From the NCBI GenBank assembly GCA_028696495.1, contig JAQVGY010000022.1, positions 1 to 10,753 on the forward strand: a DNA stretch of 10,753 nucleotides, in the 5' to 3' direction. The notes beneath the pieces are model-generated. The model ran no database searches. It had not been told where the DNA came from and worked only from the letters and a program-made list of their open reading frames with translations. The stretch is from Atribacterota bacterium. GTDB lineage: Bacteria; Atribacterota; Phoenicimicrobiia; Phoenicimicrobiales; Stramentimicrobiaceae. Numbering within the stretch: position 1 is the first letter of the stretch; every line of letters starts with the position of its first letter. A program made the translations under genes and the position numbers. This document shows positions 7,819 to 10,753 of the stretch, piece after piece.

Positions 7819-9056
7819 AAGAAATCACCTACCAATTTCAGATTTTCATCAGGTATTTTTAACAAATCCCAGGATATCACCATACCTTCCAGGTTCAATT
7901 GCCAGATTATGCTCAGATATTTTTCTAAAACTCCGCTGTCAATGTATGCTATATCCGGTATCTGTACTGCTTCCCAACCTATGTATATCTTTATTTTTTT
8001 CTTTAAATCAAAGTCATTGACTTTTTGCATTTCCATTCGAATAATCTCCTCAGGAACACCTTTTTTTAAAAGGGCCTCTCTCTTTCCCGGTAAGCACACT
8101 CCCAGCATTCGGCTTATTTCCTGTATTAACAGCTCCTCCTCTAAATTGGGAGCAAGATTCATAAGAGCTTTTAAAAGAGATGATAATTCTAAAGGGAGGC
8201 CAGCCGGACCTGTAGTATGACAGTAAATCATTGGTTTAATCCAGTCACATACCTCTGCCAGTAGTTTATAATCCTGCCCGACCAGGGCAGCAAGTGATGG
8301 AGCAAATAAATCAAGACCTATTAATTTACCATTTTCTCTTGCTTTATCAGCAAACATTTTTGTAGTTTTGTAAATACTCTTTCTTCGAAAATCAAAAAAT
8401 TTTTTCAAATTAGCGGGCATAAATATCTGGGAGAGGTGTTCATAAGTAACCAAACCATCAATATCTAACGCTTTAAACCTCTTAAAAATATTTTTTATTT
8501 CATTACGGTATTTATTCAGATCTTCTCCATAATCATTATAAAAACTTTCCAAACAATAAGGGCAAAAGCAAGTGTAGATGGTCTCCAGACCATTGGCAGG
8601 TGAAGGGAAACGGATACGGTCTAAAAAGACGCCATCTAAATCTGCTAATTTTAATATATGTTGAAAGTGCTGAAATATGTTATTCAGATTACCTGAATCA
8701 TTAGGGCAGAGAAAGAAAAAATCTTCCTCTCCCTGCCCTAATTTTTCCCAACTTCCACTTGTTCCATAACCATGCAAACCCTGGAAAGTTTCCACTGTTT
8801 GCTCAAGTCTAATTTTAAAAAGTGAGATATCAGCTAAAATAGAATACCAGAGATATGTTTTAATTTTGAGTTCCTGGCATATCTCCCGTGTTAAATAGAG
8901 ACCCTTATAATCACTATCTGGCCATATTATTAAGGTATCAAGATTTAAAGCCTCCTTTGCCAGGGACAGCTTTCTCCTCAAAAAATCATTTTTTTCCAGC
9001 TCATGGTAGTTTACATTATTCAGGATTATTTGGGTGCCGAGCCATTTTTTGGTCAT
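7806..9056 (-). CDS. TIM-barrel glycoside-hydrolase-like protein of unknown substrate, with Cys cluster
   Basis: No specific function is recognised. The 416 residues look like one (β/α)8 barrel of the uncharacterised glycosyl-hydrolase-like (GHL/DUF) type. Strand-like segments are LDTLIIWP (39-46), KTYLWYSI (66-73), DGVFLDRIRFP (141-151, resembling the DxIxLDYIRFP motif of such families), IGLDLFAPS (246-254), DWIKPMIY (271-278) and EGMVISWDL near the end. A Cys cluster C-F-C-P-Y-C (163-168) plus Cys117 in LCPND could bind a metal or be structural. LVGQDY and GPAGLP (283-288) look like conserved loops. There is no signal peptide or membrane segment, so it should act in the cytoplasm on an imported compound. 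It lies between the binding-protein and ATPase genes, 62 bases after the former and overlapping the latter, which ties it to transport. Catalytic residues cannot be assigned. The ATG has only a weak AGGT site upstream. Confidence 0.75.
   Translation of the reverse strand: MTKKWLGTQIILNNVNYHELEKNDFLRRKLSLAKEALNLDTLIIWPDSDYKGLYLTREICQELKIKTYLWYSILADISLFKIRLEQTVETFQGLHGYGTSGSWEKLGQGEEDFFFLCPNDSGNLNNIFQHFQHILKLADLDGVFLDRIRFPSPANGLETIYTCFCPYCLESFYNDYGEDLNKYRNEIKNIFKRFKALDIDGLVTYEHLSQIFMPANLKKFFDFRRKSIYKTTKMFADKARENGKLIGLDLFAPSLAALVGQDYKLLAEVCDWIKPMIYCHTTGPAGLPLELSSLLKALMNLAPNLEEELLIQEISRMLGVCLPGKREALLKKGVPEEIIRMEMQKVNDFDLKKKIKIYIGWEAVQIPDIAYIDSGVLEKYLSIIWQLNLEGMVISWDLLKIPDENLKLVGDFLLKQ
7816..7830 (-). 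promoter_or_regulatory. Shine-Dalgarno site and rare ATT start codon of the ABC ATPase gene
   Basis: AGGTGAT (7830-7824, minus strand) is an exact match to the complement of the usual 16S rRNA 3' end. It is followed after 5 bases by ATT (7818-7816), in frame with the ATPase. It lies inside the last codons of the upstream TIM-barrel gene, whose TAA is at 7808-7806, an arrangement that favours translational coupling. No ATG or GTG occurs in this frame between the upstream in-frame stop (7827-7825) and the TTG at 7761. Confidence 0.45.
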
Positions 9057-9089
9057 ATTTTAACCTATTATCTCAGTATTTTGAATTGG

Positions 9090-9105
9090 AAATGGTTTCC
9101 CATCC
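9090..9105 (-). other. Small stem-loop between binding-protein gene and TIM-barrel gene
   Basis: In the transcript, ATGG-GAAA-CCAT pairs as a 4-bp stem with a GNRA-type tetraloop (9103-9092), extended by two G·U pairs to 9105/9090. It lies about 14 bases after the binding-protein stop. No U-tract follows, so it does not look like a terminator. Hairpins in this position often protect abundant binding-protein mRNA, but this one is weak and could be chance. Confidence 0.25.
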
Positions 9106-9118
9106 ATTAAGCTTATTC

Positions 9119-10072
9119 CTACATCTCTGGTTCAAATTCATCTACATTGTCTTTAGTTACAATGATGTGCTTAATTTCTACCAGTTGAGGCACTTCTTCA
9201 CCTTTTAGATAGTTTGCAGTAACTTCCACTGCCTTATAGCCTTCTTCTATTACAGAGAAATATGTACTGGCGGTAACCCTTCCGTCTTTAATGTATGGAA
9301 TCAATTCTTTAGCATATTCTAATCCAGTAACAGGTACATCTGTAATTCCAGCATTCTCTAAAGCCATTGCTGCTGCAATCGCCCCACTCCACCACTGGCA
9401 GCTAACTAAATCAACCGGTCTTCCACTTTGTAAAAACGCCTCCATGAAATCAAGTGCTCCCTCTTTGGTCCAGCCTTCAATAGGCCTCTTTTCCACGATA
9501 GTCCAATTGGGATGCTTTTCGGCAACCTGCATGAACCCCTCTTCCCGCATCCTCTGTGAAGCAGTCCCCGGGCTACCTTCTATTAGTACAATATTTCCTC
9601 CCTCTTCGCCCAATAGCTGTTCAGCCATTTCAGCCTGGATAATACCTGCACCTATTTCAGTTCTACCGATATAGGAGATAACTCCGGGGTATTTTCCTTC
9701 TGGATCGGTGCCCAGACTGTTTGTAAAAGAAATCAAAGGAATTTTTGCATCATTACACTGTTTTACCGCAGGCAATAAGGCTATATTGTCTGCAGCACAG
9801 AGCATAATGGCATCGACTTTTTTAATAATGAAATTTTCTACCTGTGAGAGCTGTTTTCCTGCATCCCATTCAGCATCGGCATAGATAATATTTAAGCCAA
9901 AATCTTTCGCTGCTTTATCTATTCCTATACGCTGAACACTGAAAAATTCAACAGCTCCAGGAAGCAAGACCGCTACATCATAGGTCTGCTGGGCAAAAGA
10001 AGCAGAAATGCTGGCAAAAACAAAAAACAATACAAAAAGAGACAGAACTAAAGATTTAAAATTCCTTTTCAT
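9119..10072 (-). CDS. Periplasmic sugar-binding protein of ABC transporter (RbsB-like, Peripla_BP_4)
   Basis: Captures the substrate in the periplasm and delivers it to the RbsC-type permease. Start: the frame extends to a TTG at 10090, but that codon lies inside the Shine-Dalgarno sequence (GAGGAGGA), so the ATG at 10072, 8 bases after it, is the real start, giving 317 residues. Residues 1-27 are a signal peptide: KR at 2-3, a hydrophobic core at 8-22, and likely cleavage after SFA (25-27). There is no lipobox Cys, so the mature protein is soluble, as expected in a diderm. The mature part starts YDVAVLLPG and shows EFFSVQRIGIDKAAKDFG, the DAIMLCAADN segment, and SQRMREEGF, whose Arg matches the sugar-contacting Arg of RbsB. 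The usual C-x-N-D segment reads CQWW (225-228) and the G-x-D segment reads GLE, so ligand choice probably differs from ribose. The stop is TAG (9121-9119). First gene of the transport cluster. Confidence 0.9.
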   Translation of the reverse strand: MKRNFKSLVLSLFVLFFVFASISASFAQQTYDVAVLLPGAVEFFSVQRIGIDKAAKDFGLNIIYADAEWDAGKQLSQVENFIIKKVDAIMLCAADNIALLPAVKQCNDAKIPLISFTNSLGTDPEGKYPGVISYIGRTEIGAGIIQAEMAEQLLGEEGGNIVLIEGSPGTASQRMREEGFMQVAEKHPNWTIVEKRPIEGWTKEGALDFMEAFLQSGRPVDLVSCQWWSGAIAAAMALENAGITDVPVTGLEYAKELIPYIKDGRVTASTYFSVIEEGYKAVEVTANYLKGEEVPQLVEIKHIIVTKDNVDEFEPEM

Positions 10073-10310
10073 TGAAAAAATCCTCCTCAAATTTTAATTA
10101 TTCGATACTTACAGGAAAAATAAGTAAATAATTTATTCTTTGGGCTTCACCACCTTTTTCTAATATACTTCCTAAAATGTGTTTTAAAATATTATGGTAA
10201 AATTTGGAACAAAATTTAGATTTTATATTATTAAGAACTTTTTCTTGAATAAGGATTGATTTTCCATATTAGATAGTCAAATTTTTAATTTATGCTCTTT
10301 TTTTCTTTAA
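10073..10310. other. Intergenic region between ROK gene and transport operon (likely promoter region)
   Basis: This 238-base, very AT-rich gap precedes the binding-protein gene and is the natural site for the operon promoter. On the minus strand TTGACT (10280-10275) resembles a -35 box but has no good -10 at 16-18 bases. TATAAA (10227-10222) and TATATT (10167-10162) are good -10 matches but lack clear -35 boxes. No convincing Rho-independent terminator for the ROK gene was found, so read-through from ROK is possible. No coding sequence or RNA gene was recognised. Confidence 0.4.
10106..10126. promoter_or_regulatory. Inverted repeat upstream of binding-protein gene, candidate operator
   Basis: TACTTA (10106-10111) and TAAGTA (10121-10126) form a perfect 6-bp inverted repeat with a 9-base spacer, 34-54 bases before the binding-protein ATG. 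A regulator such as the neighbouring ROK protein could bind here. A repeat this short is expected by chance in an AT-rich gap of this size, so support is weak. Confidence 0.22.
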
Positions 10311-10753
10311 CTATTTAATAAGAGATAAGCCCTTCTTTTTTAAGGGTACAAAAACCTTTACTGCCGCACCAATTAAAACTCCATCTTCTCCTAATCTGGA
10401 GAATTCTATTCTTGGTACAAAGGGAATAATTTTTTGAAGGGTTATCCTGATATCTTTTAAAAAACTGGGAGGTAGTATTGAAATTCCTCCCCCTATGATA
10501 ACCAATTCAGGATTGAGGACCGATGATATATTTGCTATTCCATAGGCAAGATATCTTAGTGCTTCTTGGACAATCTCTTTGGCTATAGTATTGCCCTGAG
10601 AGGCCATCTTAAATATCTCGGTAATTCTAATATCTTTACCCATCTTTTCTCTGGCTTTTTTTGTAATTACCTCATAACTGGCTAATTTTTCCAAACAACC
10701 ATAGTCTCTGGGATTTTCCGGGGCATATCTGGGGTCAATAAAAAGATAACCTA
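10311..10753 (-). CDS. ROK-family protein (sugar kinase or NagC-like repressor), C-terminal part (5' end outside window)
   Basis: The frame is open to the window edge, so the gene starts beyond it; about 146 C-terminal residues are visible, ending in TAG at 10313-10311. GCLEKLAS matches the ROK signature segment (GCLExxAS). Downstream, YLAYGIANISSVLNPELVIIGGGIS matches the conserved ROK C-terminal region, and LGEDGVLIGAA the final helix. ROK proteins are either glucokinase, N-acetylglucosamine or mannose kinases, or transcription repressors with an added N-terminal helix-turn-helix; the deciding part is not visible. Two zinc-site elements look lost: the residue after the Gly expected to belong to GE(I/L)GH is Tyr instead of His, and the usual C-x-C-G before GCLE is replaced by YAPENPRDY. 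Position upstream of an amino-sugar transport and catabolic cluster suits either a kinase for the imported sugar or its regulator. Confidence 0.8.
   Translation of the reverse strand, partial: GYLFIDPRYAPENPRDYGCLEKLASYEVITKKAREKMGKDIRITEIFKMASQGNTIAKEIVQEALRYLAYGIANISSVLNPELVIIGGGISILPPSFLKDIRITLQKIIPFVPRIEFSRLGEDGVLIGAAVKVFVPLKKKGLSLIK

Noticed and set aside
9291..9674. 127-codon open frame on the + strand, antisense to the binding-protein gene
   Set aside because: It lies wholly inside a gene with clear family motifs, has no Shine-Dalgarno site and its translation resembles no known protein; it is a shadow of the AT-rich coding strand.
10073..10090. Upstream TTG start for the binding protein (six extra residues)
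   Set aside because: The TTG is part of the GAGGAGGA ribosome binding site itself; the ATG at 10072 has ideal spacing and gives a normal signal peptide.

Overview
The window is AT-rich and comes from a diderm, fermentative bacterium. An Omp85-type outer membrane β-barrel and a binding protein with a cleavable, non-lipoprotein signal peptide point to an outer membrane. NagB, phosphofructokinase and acetate kinase together point to sugar fermentation to acetate. Shine-Dalgarno sites are mostly strong. Gene content and composition would fit Atribacterota or another low-GC diderm anaerobe, but this placement is inference and no marker gene is present to settle it.

Layout. At the left edge the 3' end of an outer membrane protein gene (1-474, + strand) meets a minus-strand series tail to tail. 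Everything else reads leftward on the minus strand. In transcription order it is: the C-terminal part of a ROK-family protein (10753-10311, cut by the window edge); a 238-base gap; a periplasmic sugar-binding protein (10072-9119); a TIM-barrel glycoside-hydrolase-like protein (9056-7806); a two-domain sugar ABC ATPase (about 7818-6280); an RbsC-type permease (6217-5267); a phosphofructokinase of the PPi-type lineage (5172-3976); glucosamine-6-phosphate deaminase NagB (3878-3153); acetate kinase AckA (2952-1645); and a long-form glucose-1-phosphate thymidylyltransferase RmlA (1541-471). No stretch over 300 bases lacks a gene. No tRNA, rRNA, CRISPR array or mobile element was seen.

How the genes fit together. 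A binding protein, ATPase and permease of the ribose/galactose-type (CUT2) class import a sugar or sugar derivative. The TIM-barrel protein may process it in the cytoplasm. A ROK protein upstream could phosphorylate it or regulate the locus. NagB turns glucosamine-6-P into fructose-6-P and ammonia, PFK commits fructose-6-P to glycolysis, and AckA recovers ATP from acetyl-P. The order therefore reads as an import-to-acetate route for an amino sugar, although the substrate itself is not identified. RmlA at the end makes dTDP-glucose for surface polysaccharide and probably has its own promoter.

Points deserving a second look: the PFK combines one ATP-type and one PPi-type specificity residue; AckA has Leu in place of a nearly invariant active-site-region His and carries a charged C-terminal tail; the ROK protein seems to have lost its zinc site; the ABC ATPase probably starts at a rare ATT codon; and the TIM-barrel protein carries a Cys cluster and has no sure function.
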